A stretch of 64,000 nt of DNA from CALBJU01 sp965247125 (GCA_965247125.1 CBDFGO010000002.1:558001-622000), one strand, 5' to 3'. Positions 1 to 9,504 are shown, counted from the stretch's first letter. Numbers and translations are program-made. Notes: a model not told the origin generated them from the letters alone.

Positions 1-19
1 CGGACTCTCGCCGGCTGAC

Positions 20-3000
20 ATGCTCTCTGAGATCTTCTCGCACAACATGGGGCCCCACTTCGCAGCTGGTACCGTCCACAGCTCACTGGCTGGCACCACG
101 GTTTCTCTCGAGTCCAATAACGAAGATCACCTGGCGCTGCTCTGGAAGCTGACCGAGGCGCTCTCAGAGGTTAATGGCGGCTATCCTGCCGAATTCGTTG
201 AGCGCTGGGTCGCAAATGTCTGCTACATCGACCTGGTGCCGTGGCGCGGAGCCTCTGCAGCCGAGATCGCAGCCGGCTACACGGCCGATCCGGATAGCCG
301 TCTGATCAAGGGTCCGACAGGAAGTGGAGCCTTCAAGAACCGGCTGACGTGTGAGCTCGATCACGGGGACCGAGACGAGTTCAACCGCATCGTTCCTGTA
401 GCGGGGCCGGCAGATGGCCTGGTGACTATCGCGAAGGCTCTCTGGCCCGTCACGACGGCCTCCTATGACGGCGGTGGCGATCGCACGACGATCACGCTGG
501 GCGACACGCCCTTTCAGGCGCCGATTGACCTGGCCACTGATACGCATTATTTCGGGAATGATTCTAGGGGATTCTTTCAAATTGAAACAGTGCTTGCCAA
601 TAACCAGGTGTTGGTGATTGGTAATGCTGGCACCCTGGCAGGCGACCTGGCTCGTGTGGCCATGAACAGCGCAGGCGACGAGCTGGTGTACTTACAGACG
701 AGTGAGGCCAGCAGCACAGCGGCGAACGAGGAGTCGGTCAGTTTCGATGTCTCACCATTCGAAAATGAGCTCGTAGAAATCGATGTTTCTGAGAATATGT
801 CCACGTGGGAGGTCGACATCACGCCCTCGAGTCCAAATGCAGAGAAGCCTCAAGGTGTCGGCTACGTCGGCTCCACGATTCCTACGCTCACGAAATACGA
901 TGCGGCGACGTATCCGGCCTATGTCAGGAATGGTCCGTTCTCGTGCCATGTAGAGGCGCAGGTAGCCTGTGGCGTCAGCATTGGAGAGGGCGTCCTTTCG
1001 CTCACGCCGTCAGTGGACGAGCCATACCACTCCATTTCGGTTAACATTTCTGTGATATCCGGATCGGTACGAGTGGAGTTCGTCGACAGCGGCGGCGCCC
1101 GCCACCCACAGGGCACGAAGCGGGCAGATCCAAAGGGGAAGCAGCTGAGGGCTATCCAAATCGGTGGTCCAGAGGCCGACGCTGGCGCGGCGCACATCGA
1201 GATCTTCACCATTGGTGAAACCGCTGCGACCTTCGTTGTAGACGCGCTCACGGTCACGAATTCGCCGAGTGCCTACCAGTACGAGGCGGAGATGGGCCCG
1301 CGCGCCCTGTGGAAACTCGGAGCCAAGCATCTGCGTGAGCAGGGTGGCAGCCGGCCGACCTTTTCGACGAATTTCATCGATCCGACTACGTTCGATCCCG
1401 GCTCTGAGTCCGTGGAGATTGGATCCTGGGTGCGTCTGCAGGACCTCTGGGACCGCAACGCCCTCCAGTACGATCTTGATGAAACGGCGCGTGTAGTACA
1501 GCTCGTCAAAAACTACTCCGCATCCGGGGCCCCTATCACCAAGCGGGTAAAGCTGGCCAATCCGCGGCCGGATATCTCGAGCAGGCTCATCGGGGGAAGC
1601 GTCACTTCTGCCGTCGACGTATCGCCCTTTCAGGGATCCTTCTCAGATTCTTTCGAGTCCGTCTTCACGAGAATTGTCGCGGGCGACGCGGTCATGACCG
1701 TTCATTCGACCGTCCCTGCAGGAGACATCCTCGACATGAGCATATCGGCGTTTGCTGATCTCAAGTATGGTGAGCGCTTCGAGGTTCGAACCAATGACAG
1801 GGAAGCTCCGATACCGTTCTACCTACTGGAATCGGTGAACAAGGGCGACGTCGACCGCCTGGTGCAGATCTCGGTCAATGAGCCTGTCTACGGAGATGGT
1901 TTCGATGGCTTCCCGAACGCGGTGAGCAACCACGAGGCGGTGACGCTTCCCAAAGACGTGATAGCGGGAACCGGGGTTTTCATGCCCGCCGTGACGCTGC
2001 AGAACCGCATCTTTCAAAACTTCAAGCTTTTCGAAGTTGTCCAGACGCTGGTCCAGTCGAACGAGGCCTTGCTACGAATTGGTGTCATCGGGACTGATGT
2101 GAGTGGCGAAGTCTCATCCCTGGCCGGGCTCAGAGAACCCCCACGGCTGAACCTGCGCAAAGATTGGCCGATCTACATCGAATCCCAAGCTGGCCATACA
2201 CAGCACGTCACAACCTCCGCCGGCGTTGACGCTGGCTCGCTCTCCATTCCGATCTACACGGAGACGATCGATGTCCGCGCTGGCGATGTCATCAAAATTG
2301 ATCCTGTCTTCCTGCTCTCGCTCCTTCGCGTAGAGCCCGGAGAAGTTTTGGCGAGGGTGGAAAAGGGTGAATCAGCGGTCGCAATCTGTGATATCGAGGA
2401 CCTGGCCTCTGGCTCGCACCCAACACTACCTGTTCTGGGTGGCGCGCAAATCGGGACAGCCCTCACCGACGGCGACAACTATGTGATTGTCGATCGCCCA
2501 GGCAACAAACACGCCGTAACGGTCGACGGGGATCATCTTGCTACAGCTGTGACGGTCGATATTTCCCCTTCCCTCGTCCTTGCATCGGACATTACGAAGC
2601 TCTCGCTACGATATCCAGACACCTCAACCCGTGCCGAGCTCAAGATCCAGGAAGGCAACATCAACCATCGTGTCGAGAAAGACGATGTTATCCATCAGAT
2701 CAACATTTCCACCGAAGGGATTCTCATACAGGGAGACAATCTTCTTGTTGACGCCTTGGTGACGTTCGCTTCGAGCTACGACCCATCCGACAAAACGGAG
2801 ACATTTTCAGGCGTGACCGCTCCTGTCTCGCCACTGCCTGGCTGGCTATGGAGGGACACCAGCTCCGCGCCCACAAGCATATACAAGTGGAGTGGCGTGG
2901 CATGGGAACGCTACGGGACAGATGATTTTGACTGGCGACACGCAAGCGATCAGACGAAGATCGACGGCGGAGATGTTTACGCAAACTCGGTCACGGTAAC

Positions 3001-4153
3001 GCAGCTCAACTTCACGCCTGCCGAATCGACAAATGTAATTGGAATGATCAACGCATCGCCCGAGGGGATCGACATCGATGCCGACAACCTCTCCATATCA
3101 GCGGCCACGACGTTTGCAGCCAGCTACGATCCTACGACCAAAGAAACACCTTCTGGTGCACAGACGAAGGCTGATACGGCAGAGACGGCTGCCAACACGT
3201 ATACCGACGCCAATGCCCCGGATATCTACCGCCAGGCCACGGCTCCAACGACTCCGAAAACCGACGACCTGTGGGTTGATACAGGAGCGTCGGGAGCGGA
3301 TCGCAAATCAGTCAAGCGATACAACGGTTCTTCGTGGGACGTGGTCGCGGTAGACGACTCAGACTGGCGACACGCTACGGATTTCACCAAGATCGACGGC
3401 GGAGATATTTACGCGAACACTGTCACCACCACGACACTCAATTTCATTCCTGTCGAATCGACGAACGTAGTCGCAAAGATTAATGCGAGTGCTGAAGGGC
3501 TGGACATCACACTATCCAAGCTGTCTCTTAATGGGAATATGGCTTCCGGCGACGAACTGAAAAGCTCTGGTTACACGGCCGGCGTCGATGGCTGGTCCAT
3601 GGACGGCGACGACTCGGTCGAACTCTGGATGAACTCGGATCTGGTTCTCGGATCGTCCTACGGCCTACGTTTTGGCGGAACACAGAAGATTGAGTGGCGA
3701 AATTCACTCCCCTCCGGTGCTCTAGAAGCGTGGATCTACTCACCGAACACACAGGGCGTCTTGCAGATGGTCGGCGACGATGGCGGCGGAGCTAGTGCAG
3801 AAATGCTTTTGTGGGGCTTCCTCGAGGCGGCCTATTTCGACATTGGAGGGACTTCCGCGCTGTCTGTTTTCGAAACGAGCGTCAAGTGCCATTCTGCAAT
3901 CGAGATCGACGGCGATCTCAATCATGACGGATCAAAGGTTGGTCTCTACGGCAAGTCCCCAGTTGTGAAAGCATCTGCGGTGGGAAAATTGACTGACAGC
4001 ACCGGAGGAACACCGAGCTCAACGCTTGGAGCGGTTTCAGGCTCTGGTGATGATGCTCAAATCAACGACAACTTCGCATCCATCGACACGAAGTTCGACA
4101 AAATCATTGACGCGATCGGCACGACGAGTGGCATTGCAGTAACAGCGGATTAA
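20..4153 (+). CDS. Large phage tail / receptor-binding (tail fibre-like) protein
   Basis: This is a 1377-residue protein whose frame is open back to the window edge, so the true start may be upstream. No enzyme domain is recognised. The C-terminal third carries two diverged repeat units. Each contains a segment resembling DWRHAxDxTKIDGGDxYAN, followed by LNFxPxESTNV and then a strand-rich stretch (about residues 970-1030 and 1110-1170). This architecture is common in baseplate or central tail proteins that present a fibre. The C-terminus (about 1170-1377) is Gly/Ser/Asp-rich and fibre-like. The next gene starts 12 nt downstream. The role in host contact is inferred from size, repeats and position. 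Confidence 0.7.
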   Translation: MLSEIFSHNMGPHFAAGTVHSSLAGTTVSLESNNEDHLALLWKLTEALSEVNGGYPAEFVERWVANVCYIDLVPWRGASAAEIAAGYTADPDSRLIKGPTGSGAFKNRLTCELDHGDRDEFNRIVPVAGPADGLVTIAKALWPVTTASYDGGGDRTTITLGDTPFQAPIDLATDTHYFGNDSRGFFQIETVLANNQVLVIGNAGTLAGDLARVAMNSAGDELVYLQTSEASSTAANEESVSFDVSPFENELVEIDVSENMSTWEVDITPSSPNAEKPQGVGYVGSTIPTLTKYDAATYPAYVRNGPFSCHVEAQVACGVSIGEGVLSLTPSVDEPYHSISVNISVISGSVRVEFVDSGGARHPQGTKRADPKGKQLRAIQIGGPEADAGAAHIEIFTIGETAATFVVDALTVTNSPSAYQYEAEMGPRALWKLGAKHLREQGGSRPTFSTNFIDPTTFDPGSESVEIGSWVRLQDLWDRNALQYDLDETARVVQLVKNYSASGAPITKRVKLANPRPDISSRLIGGSVTSAVDVSPFQGSFSDSFESVFTRIVAGDAVMTVHSTVPAGDILDMSISAFADLKYGERFEVRTNDREAPIPFYLLESVNKGDVDRLVQISVNEPVYGDGFDGFPNAVSNHEAVTLPKDVIAGTGVFMPAVTLQNRIFQNFKLFEVVQTLVQSNEALLRIGVIGTDVSGEVSSLAGLREPPRLNLRKDWPIYIESQAGHTQHVTTSAGVDAGSLSIPIYTETIDVRAGDVIKIDPVFLLSLLRVEPGEVLARVEKGESAVAICDIEDLASGSHPTLPVLGGAQIGTALTDGDNYVIVDRPGNKHAVTVDGDHLATAVTVDISPSLVLASDITKLSLRYPDTSTRAELKIQEGNINHRVEKDDVIHQINISTEGILIQGDNLLVDALVTFASSYDPSDKTETFSGVTAPVSPLPGWLWRDTSSAPTSIYKWSGVAWERYGTDDFDWRHASDQTKIDGGDVYANSVTVTQLNFTPAESTNVIGMINASPEGIDIDADNLSISAATTFAASYDPTTKETPSGAQTKADTAETAANTYTDANAPDIYRQATAPTTPKTDDLWVDTGASGADRKSVKRYNGSSWDVVAVDDSDWRHATDFTKIDGGDIYANTVTTTTLNFIPVESTNVVAKINASAEGLDITLSKLSLNGNMASGDELKSSGYTAGVDGWSMDGDDSVELWMNSDLVLGSSYGLRFGGTQKIEWRNSLPSGALEAWIYSPNTQGVLQMVGDDGGGASAEMLLWGFLEAAYFDIGGTSALSVFETSVKCHSAIEIDGDLNHDGSKVGLYGKSPVVKASAVGKLTDSTGGTPSSTLGAVSGSGDDAQINDNFASIDTKFDKIIDAIGTTSGIAVTAD

Positions 4154-4165
4154 AAGAGAACAACC

Positions 4166-4678
4166 ATGTTTGAACTAGAAGGTGAACAAGTAGCGCAAGT
4201 CGAGACGTATCCAGGGGATATCTCGGTTCGGCTCGATTTCTTCAATCCGGCCGAAGAACTGCCTGTGATGGGAGAGGACGGAAAGGCGCAGATCAACGAA
4301 GACGGTTCCATCGAAACACGCGAGGTTCAGCTATTGATCGGTGTCACTGCGGAGGTACTGAATCAGAACGGCGACGTTCAGCGCGAAATCAATGTGCGCC
4401 GAGAAAAACTGATGCAAGACCAGGTACTCACCGATCTCGCCGCTCAAATCGGAACTCACCTCTACGGCAAGCTCGCCGAGACACGGATAGACCTTAACCA
4501 TGAACAAGGGGCCGCTCCCAAGTCGAAGGCTCGTCGAAAACTGCATTTCAAGAACAAGGAAATGGTTCGGGAGCGCACCGCCAAACTGAAGAGGGACGCT
4601 GACCGGGCGCAGCAGATGGCCGACGAAGCCGAGGCCGCAAATCGAGACAAAGGAAAGTCGAAAAAATCTAAAGGCTAG
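4166..4678 (+). CDS. Phage structural-module protein of unknown function
   Basis: This 170-residue protein was not recognised. The N-terminal ~115 residues are acidic and strand-rich. The last ~50 are very rich in Lys, Arg, Glu and Ala and probably form a charged helix or coiled coil ending in a Lys/Ser tail. It starts 12 nt after the large tail gene and ends 2 nt before the next gene, so it is probably co-transcribed with the tail module. A tail accessory or assembly role is only a guess from position. Confidence 0.6.
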   Translation: MFELEGEQVAQVETYPGDISVRLDFFNPAEELPVMGEDGKAQINEDGSIETREVQLLIGVTAEVLNQNGDVQREINVRREKLMQDQVLTDLAAQIGTHLYGKLAETRIDLNHEQGAAPKSKARRKLHFKNKEMVRERTAKLKRDADRAQQMADEAEAANRDKGKSKKSKG

Positions 4679-4680
4679 TC

Positions 4681-5100
4681 ATGCACAAGTGGATGTATTC
4701 GGGGTATCAGGAACTCATGTCTACCGGCGTCACCGGGAAGACACTTGATGCTATTCTGGTGGACGCGAACGACACGCTCGACCAGTCGGGCAATCGCTTT
4801 GTCTCCGATATATCCGCCAATGAACTGAGCGGTGGTAACTATACCCGGATACCGCTGACCGGCGTGGTCATGATCGAGAATCAGAACGGACACGCTGTTG
4901 TCTTCAGCGGAGATGACGTGATTTTCCCATTGGTAAACGCCGGCACGGCTGCGGTCGCATACATCGTCATTCGCCACGCCTCGGGCGATGCTTCTTCCAA
5001 GCTCGTCGTGAGAATCGACGACGACGACATTGTGACCAACGGCGGAGATGTGACGCTTCAAGCAGATCAGGACGACGGTTTCGGGGTGATCGATCTCTAA
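4681..5100 (+). CDS. Phage tail-module hypothetical protein
   Basis: This 139-residue acidic protein has no signal peptide or membrane segment. The sequence alternates short hydrophobic strands with Asp/Asn/Gly turns, as in small beta-sandwich virion proteins, and has an Asp-rich stretch near residues 112-117. Its stop codon shares one base with the start of the next gene (TAATG at 5098-5102), which points to translational coupling. A virion or decoration role is inference. Confidence 0.6.
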   Translation: MHKWMYSGYQELMSTGVTGKTLDAILVDANDTLDQSGNRFVSDISANELSGGNYTRIPLTGVVMIENQNGHAVVFSGDDVIFPLVNAGTAAVAYIVIRHASGDASSKLVVRIDDDDIVTNGGDVTLQADQDDGFGVIDL

Positions 5101-5552
5101 TGGCTACCTCAGCAAATAGAAAAATCAGGCTCAATGGCGGCGGGAACGTCCTTCTCAACGCTGGCGGCTACGCACTGATAAATACCTCTGACCACGTAAT
5201 CGGCGGCGTCCCTGTGGGTACAGGTTCCGGTCCGAATGATGTGCTGCGGCCCAAACCGCCTTCACCACCAGCTGATGTCAGGGCCGCTCGGTCGGCTGAC
5301 TTCCTCTCCACCGTGCTCACCTGGCTTGCAGTTGCGGGAGCAACGGGATACGAAATCTACCGGGCCCTTGATTACCGGGCGCAACCGACGCTAGTTCGCA
5401 CAGAACCTCTCCTTACATGGACTGACACTGGCCTCGACCTTGACCTGAACTACGTCTACTCAATCCGCGCCATCAACGCGACAATGAACATTAATGGGCG
5501 TCGCTCCCTCGGTCACTTTGTGCCGAAAAAGAACGACGTCATAAACGAGTAG
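5100..5552 (+). CDS. Phage protein with a fibronectin type III-like domain
   Basis: The 150-residue product has a Gly/Asn-rich N-terminus, then a Pro-rich linker (about residues 55-62). A domain of about 80 residues follows with the FnIII pattern: L-T-W near the start, GYEIYR in the middle strand, then Y-V-Y-S-I-R-A-I-N. FnIII-like domains are common on tail and capsid surfaces, where they are thought to aid weak surface adhesion. The start overlaps the previous stop by one base. The domain call rests on motif spacing alone. Confidence 0.65.
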   Translation: MATSANRKIRLNGGGNVLLNAGGYALINTSDHVIGGVPVGTGSGPNDVLRPKPPSPPADVRAARSADFLSTVLTWLAVAGATGYEIYRALDYRAQPTLVRTEPLLTWTDTGLDLDLNYVYSIRAINATMNINGRRSLGHFVPKKNDVINE

Positions 5553-5556
5553 CATC

Positions 5557-6978
5557 ATGGCTGACTCCCTCTTTCACGACATACCGACCAACGTAACTGC
5601 CCCCCAGTCGACAGATCTGCTTCTGCTCGACGTGGATGGCGGCGGCTCTTGGTCTGACGGGAAAATGCAGCTTGGCGTCCTGGCCACATTCATTGGCGAC
5701 AACTATACCACCTCAACGGGCGTCGACGGAACAGGAATCGTATCCGTCCTATCGATCGAGTCTGACGCGAAAACCGTCAACGACGGCGTGTTCTTCGATT
5801 TTGACGCGCTCAACGATGGCGACAATCCGACCACCTACGGCTCGGTCGGATACGTTATCACTGATCCGAGCGATGCTTCCGAGGACGCTGACGCTTACTT
5901 CAAATCCATGCAGGGTGGAACGCTCACGACGTTCATGTACACCGACGGGGATGAAGTTAATGTGCCTGGATCGTTTTTCGTCACAGGGGCGACGACGCTC
6001 AGTAGCGCAGTACAGATCAACGGAGTCCTCACTGTTCAGTCGAATGACATCGACCTGGGGGATGTTGCTGGCGGTAATTATCTGAATCTTGGTACGCTAG
6101 GAAGCTCAACGGCAGTATATGTAAAATCCAAAAAGCTCAATTCTGATCTAAGGTTGGAATCTACTGGCGGTGGTGGGGACATTGTTTTTTACAACAATAT
6201 CTCAGGTGAACTTGGCAGATTCAATCCGACGGAACTGAACTTTGACCTGAGCGCAACGAAAATAATCACCACGGGCACCCTTGCCGCTGGCGCTACGACG
6301 ATTACGGGTACGCTGTCGGCGTCCACTCGATTCGCTGTCGGGACCACGCCCCACGCCACGTACACGGGGTGGTTCAGAACTGCTTCGGCTGGCGCAGTAA
6401 CGGCTAATACTCAAGCTGACGAAGGTGTCTTTGAGAACTCCGATCATGGCGGCGTAAGTGTTTTGGTGGGTGACACCAAATTTGCAAGCTACTATCTGGG
6501 CTCTACATCCCTCGCAAGAGGCGCAAGGATACGCTGGCAGTACAGCAATAGCGCCCTTGTTATGGCGACCACGAAGGCCGGGGCGACCTTTGTTCTTGGC
6601 GGTGATAATGATGTCGCCAACCTCACCCTCTCAGGTGCCATTTCTTCAGAACTTGCCACTTTCGCCGGAAACGTCACCCTGAGCAACGGAGATCTAGAGC
6701 TATCTGCCGGAACGATTCTGTTAAACGGATCGATCACCCCTGCAAGCATGGTAGGAGGCGCGGTCCTCTTTAGTGGCACGGACCCAACTGCTGGAGCCGC
6801 AAACGCCGTCGCACTCTACTCAACAGACCTCACCGCAGGAAACACCATTCTGGGCCTATTCGCCGAAGGTTCAGGAATCCTGGCAACCGGCACACCCGCC
6901 GGCGCCGACGGCGCGATCGCAATGGAAATTAACGGCACAGTGCGATACCTCACTTACTCAGACACAGCACCATCATGA
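5557..6978 (+). CDS. Phage tail fibre-like protein
   Basis: The 473-residue product is rich in Gly, Thr, Ser and Asp, with repeated short motifs such as GTLxAGATTITGTLSAS and TLSGAISSELATFAGNVTLS that resemble beta-helical fibre repeats. The N-terminus (MADSLFHDIP) resembles tail-fibre attachment ends. No chaperone or enzymatic domain was recognised at the C-terminus. It follows the FnIII-like gene by 4 nt and overlaps the next gene by 4 nt (ATGA at 6975). A second receptor-binding or side-fibre role is inferred. Confidence 0.65.
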   Translation: MADSLFHDIPTNVTAPQSTDLLLLDVDGGGSWSDGKMQLGVLATFIGDNYTTSTGVDGTGIVSVLSIESDAKTVNDGVFFDFDALNDGDNPTTYGSVGYVITDPSDASEDADAYFKSMQGGTLTTFMYTDGDEVNVPGSFFVTGATTLSSAVQINGVLTVQSNDIDLGDVAGGNYLNLGTLGSSTAVYVKSKKLNSDLRLESTGGGGDIVFYNNISGELGRFNPTELNFDLSATKIITTGTLAAGATTITGTLSASTRFAVGTTPHATYTGWFRTASAGAVTANTQADEGVFENSDHGGVSVLVGDTKFASYYLGSTSLARGARIRWQYSNSALVMATTKAGATFVLGGDNDVANLTLSGAISSELATFAGNVTLSNGDLELSAGTILLNGSITPASMVGGAVLFSGTDPTAGAANAVALYSTDLTAGNTILGLFAEGSGILATGTPAGADGAIAMEINGTVRYLTYSDTAPS

Positions 6979-7448
6979 ACAAGTTAACATTCAAAGACGA
7001 CCCTGCATCAAAGGGAGTGGCAGTACCGGCTCATGTTGGTCAGATTGGAGTCGTCGCGCTTTTCGAAAACGCTGTCTATGAACCTGTATTGGTTCCTGTC
7101 GAGGGCGTCTTCATCGATCATTACACGGGCGAAGATACCGATTCGGAGAAATGGTTCAAGATGGACCCGGATCGACCTGGCGTGACTATCGCAAGCGGGA
7201 AGAACGAACAGAAGTACGCTCAGCCCAACTACCCGGGTACGAAGATCCCTGCGGAGCACCGAGGTGGTGGTTCCGTCTACGCACATCTACTAGACGCGGA
7301 CGGTGTGGTTATCAAGCGAAAAGAAATCCCAGTGTCGGCTTTCCCGCTTGAAGAGCAAGCAAAACCTCTTTCCTTCTCCCAGTTCGCACGGACGTTAGCC
7401 GCTGAGGAATACGGGGTGACGGTCTCCGAACGCCCAACGTCAAGCTAG
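6975..7448 (+). CDS. Phage hypothetical protein
   Basis: This 157-residue soluble protein of unknown family starts in an ATGA overlap with the fibre-like gene. The middle is rich in charged and polar residues (DTDSEKWFKMDPDRPG). There is no signal peptide, membrane segment or recognisable catalytic motif. Its position between fibre and lysis genes suggests a fibre accessory or assembly protein, but nothing in the sequence proves this. Confidence 0.55.
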   Translation: MNKLTFKDDPASKGVAVPAHVGQIGVVALFENAVYEPVLVPVEGVFIDHYTGEDTDSEKWFKMDPDRPGVTIASGKNEQKYAQPNYPGTKIPAEHRGGGSVYAHLLDADGVVIKRKEIPVSAFPLEEQAKPLSFSQFARTLAAEEYGVTVSERPTSS

Positions 7449-7489
7449 CGCCTGTCGAGCAATCTCCATTTCACCAAAAGGTCGCCCTG

Positions 7490-8077
7490 ATGAAACATAT
7501 CTATAAACAAAAATCGCTACTGGAAGTCGAGGGTATGCGAGCCACGATCACCGAGGCCCTCCACTCGGCTGTATCTACCAAACTGCATGAAGCAGCAAAG
7601 GATACTTACGGTCGTCTTAATAACAGGATGGAACACGTGGCCCATGTCCGCAGAGCCTATGTACGCCAGGCTGCTCAGGTAACGGAGCTGGAAAATGGTG
7701 ACGTCACGGTTAAGACAAATCGAGCTGGTAAGGAGCTGTTTCGCGAAGGCCACTCGTGGGAAACAGTCAAGGAAAAGGTGCGCGACTACCAGCGGGGCAA
7801 GATCGTCACCATCAAGATCGCCGTAGTCGACCATTCGGAGATCAAGAAAGGCAAAGAAAAACTCAAAGGTATAGTCGAAATCGCCCTCGGTTTCATGCTG
7901 GAAAACTGCCCTTGGGATAAGGTGACGGACGATCCTGCGCTCTCTCTTCCTCCTGGACTCGAGAACTTTGCTGATCCTGTCGACGAGAAGAAAACGACAC
8001 CAGCGATCGAGGTCGAGAAACCCGAAGACGCGGGACCGAACGGCCAGAAAAAGAAAGGTGCTACCGCTGACGCATGA
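7490..8077 (+). CDS. Phage hypothetical protein
   Basis: This 195-residue protein was not recognised. It is basic and helical in the first ~140 residues, then has a low-complexity Glu/Lys/Pro tail ending in KKKGATADA. No membrane segment is present. A 41-nt gap separates it from the previous gene. Its stop overlaps the next start by 4 nt (ATGA at 8074), tying it to the lysis-side genes. Confidence 0.55.
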   Translation: MKHIYKQKSLLEVEGMRATITEALHSAVSTKLHEAAKDTYGRLNNRMEHVAHVRRAYVRQAAQVTELENGDVTVKTNRAGKELFREGHSWETVKEKVRDYQRGKIVTIKIAVVDHSEIKKGKEKLKGIVEIALGFMLENCPWDKVTDDPALSLPPGLENFADPVDEKKTTPAIEVEKPEDAGPNGQKKKGATADA

Positions 8078-8265
8078 CTCTCGCAACACTCCATCGAATC
8101 ACCTGGCTCTTAGCACCCGCCATCGTTTCGGCTCTCGCAACATCAGCGTGTCGAGACTTCGTGGTGGATGGGATGGCCGAGGATTCCGATGGAGGCGTGG
8201 TGCGGCCTGATTCAGTGTACTATCCCTGCTTCTCAAAAGACGAATTACAATGTCCAGACGCATAA
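8074..8265 (+). CDS. Small predicted lipoprotein, candidate outer spanin
   Basis: This 63-residue product has a hydrophobic N-terminal segment (about residues 9-25) ending in ATSAC, so Cys26 could be lipidated. The lipobox is weak because position -3 is Thr. The remaining ~37 residues are acidic, with two further Cys near the end. It overlaps the previous gene by 4 nt and the endolysin by 16 nt. Tiny lipoproteins beside an endolysin are often Rz1-like outer spanins, which help fuse the inner and outer membranes at lysis. That role is inference. Confidence 0.5.
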   Translation: MTLATLHRITWLLAPAIVSALATSACRDFVVDGMAEDSDGGVVRPDSVYYPCFSKDELQCPDA

Positions 8266-8873
8266 GGTCAAAGCATTTCGAGATAGCTCGGAACAGAACG
8301 GGTCGGGTTGAAGGCGGCTATGTAAACAATCCGAACGACCTCGGCGGGCCCACAAACCATGGCGTGACCGAGCAGACTGCGCGTCGGCATGAGTATGAGG
8401 GTGACATGCGGGATTTCACTGCTGAGATGGCGGATCAGGTATTCTTCGAGGACTACTGGCGCGCAATGCATTTGGACGCGATCGCAAAGCTCTCGCCGCC
8501 GATTGCATACGAGCTCTTTGATTCGGCGGTCAATATGACGGGGCCAGGCGGTCATAAGATTGGGCGTTGGTTACAGGGTATTCTCAACTCCGGCAACTAC
8601 CACGGAAAGTTCTACACCGACCTGGTTGTGGACGGGAAAATAGGCCCTGCTACAGTCAAAGCTCTCGCGGCTTATTTGAAACGCCGCGGCTGGCGTGGGG
8701 AAATTGCCCTGTTCTGCGCGCTCAATGGCGAACAGGTCCATCACTACAACAAGATTACGATCGCGCGCGAGCAGAACGAAGAGTTCTGGTTCGGGTGGAT
8801 CTGGCACCGAGTAGTGGTTGACCTATTCAATATCATCATGGGGCGTATTCAGGCCTCCCTGCTAAACTCGTAG
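8250..8873 (+). CDS. Endolysin, glycoside hydrolase family 108 (N-acetylmuramidase type)
   Basis: The 207-residue product matches the GH108 layout. Residues 9-95 carry the E-G-G-Y motif (Glu21 is the expected catalytic acid) followed by N-D-x-G-G-x-T-N-H-G-V-T. The second part (about 100-180) looks like the family's C-terminal peptidoglycan-binding domain, with DGKIGPATVKAL. Family members hydrolyse the glycan chain of peptidoglycan and serve as phage lysins. No signal peptide is seen, so export would need a holin. Small membrane genes follow immediately. Confidence 0.88.
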   Translation: MSRRIRSKHFEIARNRTGRVEGGYVNNPNDLGGPTNHGVTEQTARRHEYEGDMRDFTAEMADQVFFEDYWRAMHLDAIAKLSPPIAYELFDSAVNMTGPGGHKIGRWLQGILNSGNYHGKFYTDLVVDGKIGPATVKALAAYLKRRGWRGEIALFCALNGEQVHHYNKITIAREQNEEFWFGWIWHRVVVDLFNIIMGRIQASLLNS

Positions 8874-8878
8874 CCGTC

Positions 8879-9196
8879 ATGACCGGGATCAAAATACCGT
8901 TTGTCTTCTCCTATTTCGGGGCCTCTCTGAGTCTGCTCTGGGGCCAAGAGAGTGCGCCGGAGCCACTTACGGCTTTTCTGATCAAGTACGGCTGGGCGGG
9001 ACTGTTTGTATTATCGTGTTTCGTTATCCGGTTTCTTTATCTGAAGATGGAAAAGGAGCGGAAGAAGAACGAGGAACAGCGCCAGACTGATCGTGCAAAC
9101 TTCGATAAGGCCCTCGAGGATGCCCGTGACGAACTGGTCGACGAGCTAAAAACCCGAATCAAACGGCTGGCTGAAGAAAAAAAGGAAGGCAGCTAA
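8879..9196 (+). CDS. Holin-like membrane protein with charged coiled-coil tail
   Basis: This 105-residue product has two hydrophobic segments (about residues 6-22 and 31-52). A strongly charged helical region rich in Glu, Lys and Arg fills residues 55-105. This shape fits a holin or holin-like protein with a cytoplasmic coiled coil. An inner-membrane spanin is the alternative. It starts 5 nt after the endolysin stop. The assignment is by topology and context only. Confidence 0.55.
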   Translation: MTGIKIPFVFSYFGASLSLLWGQESAPEPLTAFLIKYGWAGLFVLSCFVIRFLYLKMEKERKKNEEQRQTDRANFDKALEDARDELVDELKTRIKRLAEEKKEGS

Positions 9197-9218
9197 TTTT
9201 TGTTTTTACAACCTCATC

Positions 9219-9256
9219 CTACGTGGTTTATCTATCACGTAGTGGTGATTAACCAC
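9219..9256 (+). promoter_or_regulatory. Two adjacent hairpins in the leader of the second holin-like gene
   Basis: CTACGTG (9219-9225) pairs with CACGTAG (9236-9242) across a 10-nt loop. GTGGT (9242-9246) pairs with ACCAC (9252-9256) across a 5-nt loop and ends one base before the ATG at 9258. No Shine-Dalgarno sequence is visible. A hairpin touching the start codon could restrain translation initiation. The structures are read directly from the sequence; the function is inference. Confidence 0.45.
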
Positions 9257-9257
9257 A

Positions 9258-9500
9258 ATGAACGGAAAAATGACACAGCAACTCAATAATAAGCCTACAA
9301 AAAAGGTCTTCGCATCATCTGCAGCATCCGCCATCGTCGGAGCGCTCATTGGTCTCTTTGGCATCGACGTCGGCGCCGAAAGCCTGGTGGCCATCGAACA
9401 GCTGGTGGCCGGCGGCGTGGTCGCGCTCATCTCTTTTTTGACCTCCCTGCTGGCCGGCTACGTCAAGAAGCCGTCGAAAGACGACCAGGTCATCGGATAG
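9258..9500 (+). CDS. Small two-helix membrane protein, holin-like
   Basis: This 80-residue protein has a polar N-terminus (NGKMTQQLNNKPTKK) and two hydrophobic segments (about residues 18-37 and 46-68). It ends in a short charged tail. Such two-helix proteins next to an endolysin are frequently holins. Two holin-like genes in one cassette could be a holin/antiholin pair, but the sequence does not show which is which. Confidence 0.55.
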   Translation: MNGKMTQQLNNKPTKKVFASSAASAIVGALIGLFGIDVGAESLVAIEQLVAGGVVALISFLTSLLAGYVKKPSKDDQVIG

Positions 9501-9504
9501 ACTG

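Noticed and set aside
1269..1496. Various 60-140 codon ORFs on both strands inside long genes (for example within the tail protein, the M28 and M14 peptidases and the TonB receptor)
   Set aside because: They are frame shadows in GC-rich coding DNA, without start context or family motifs.
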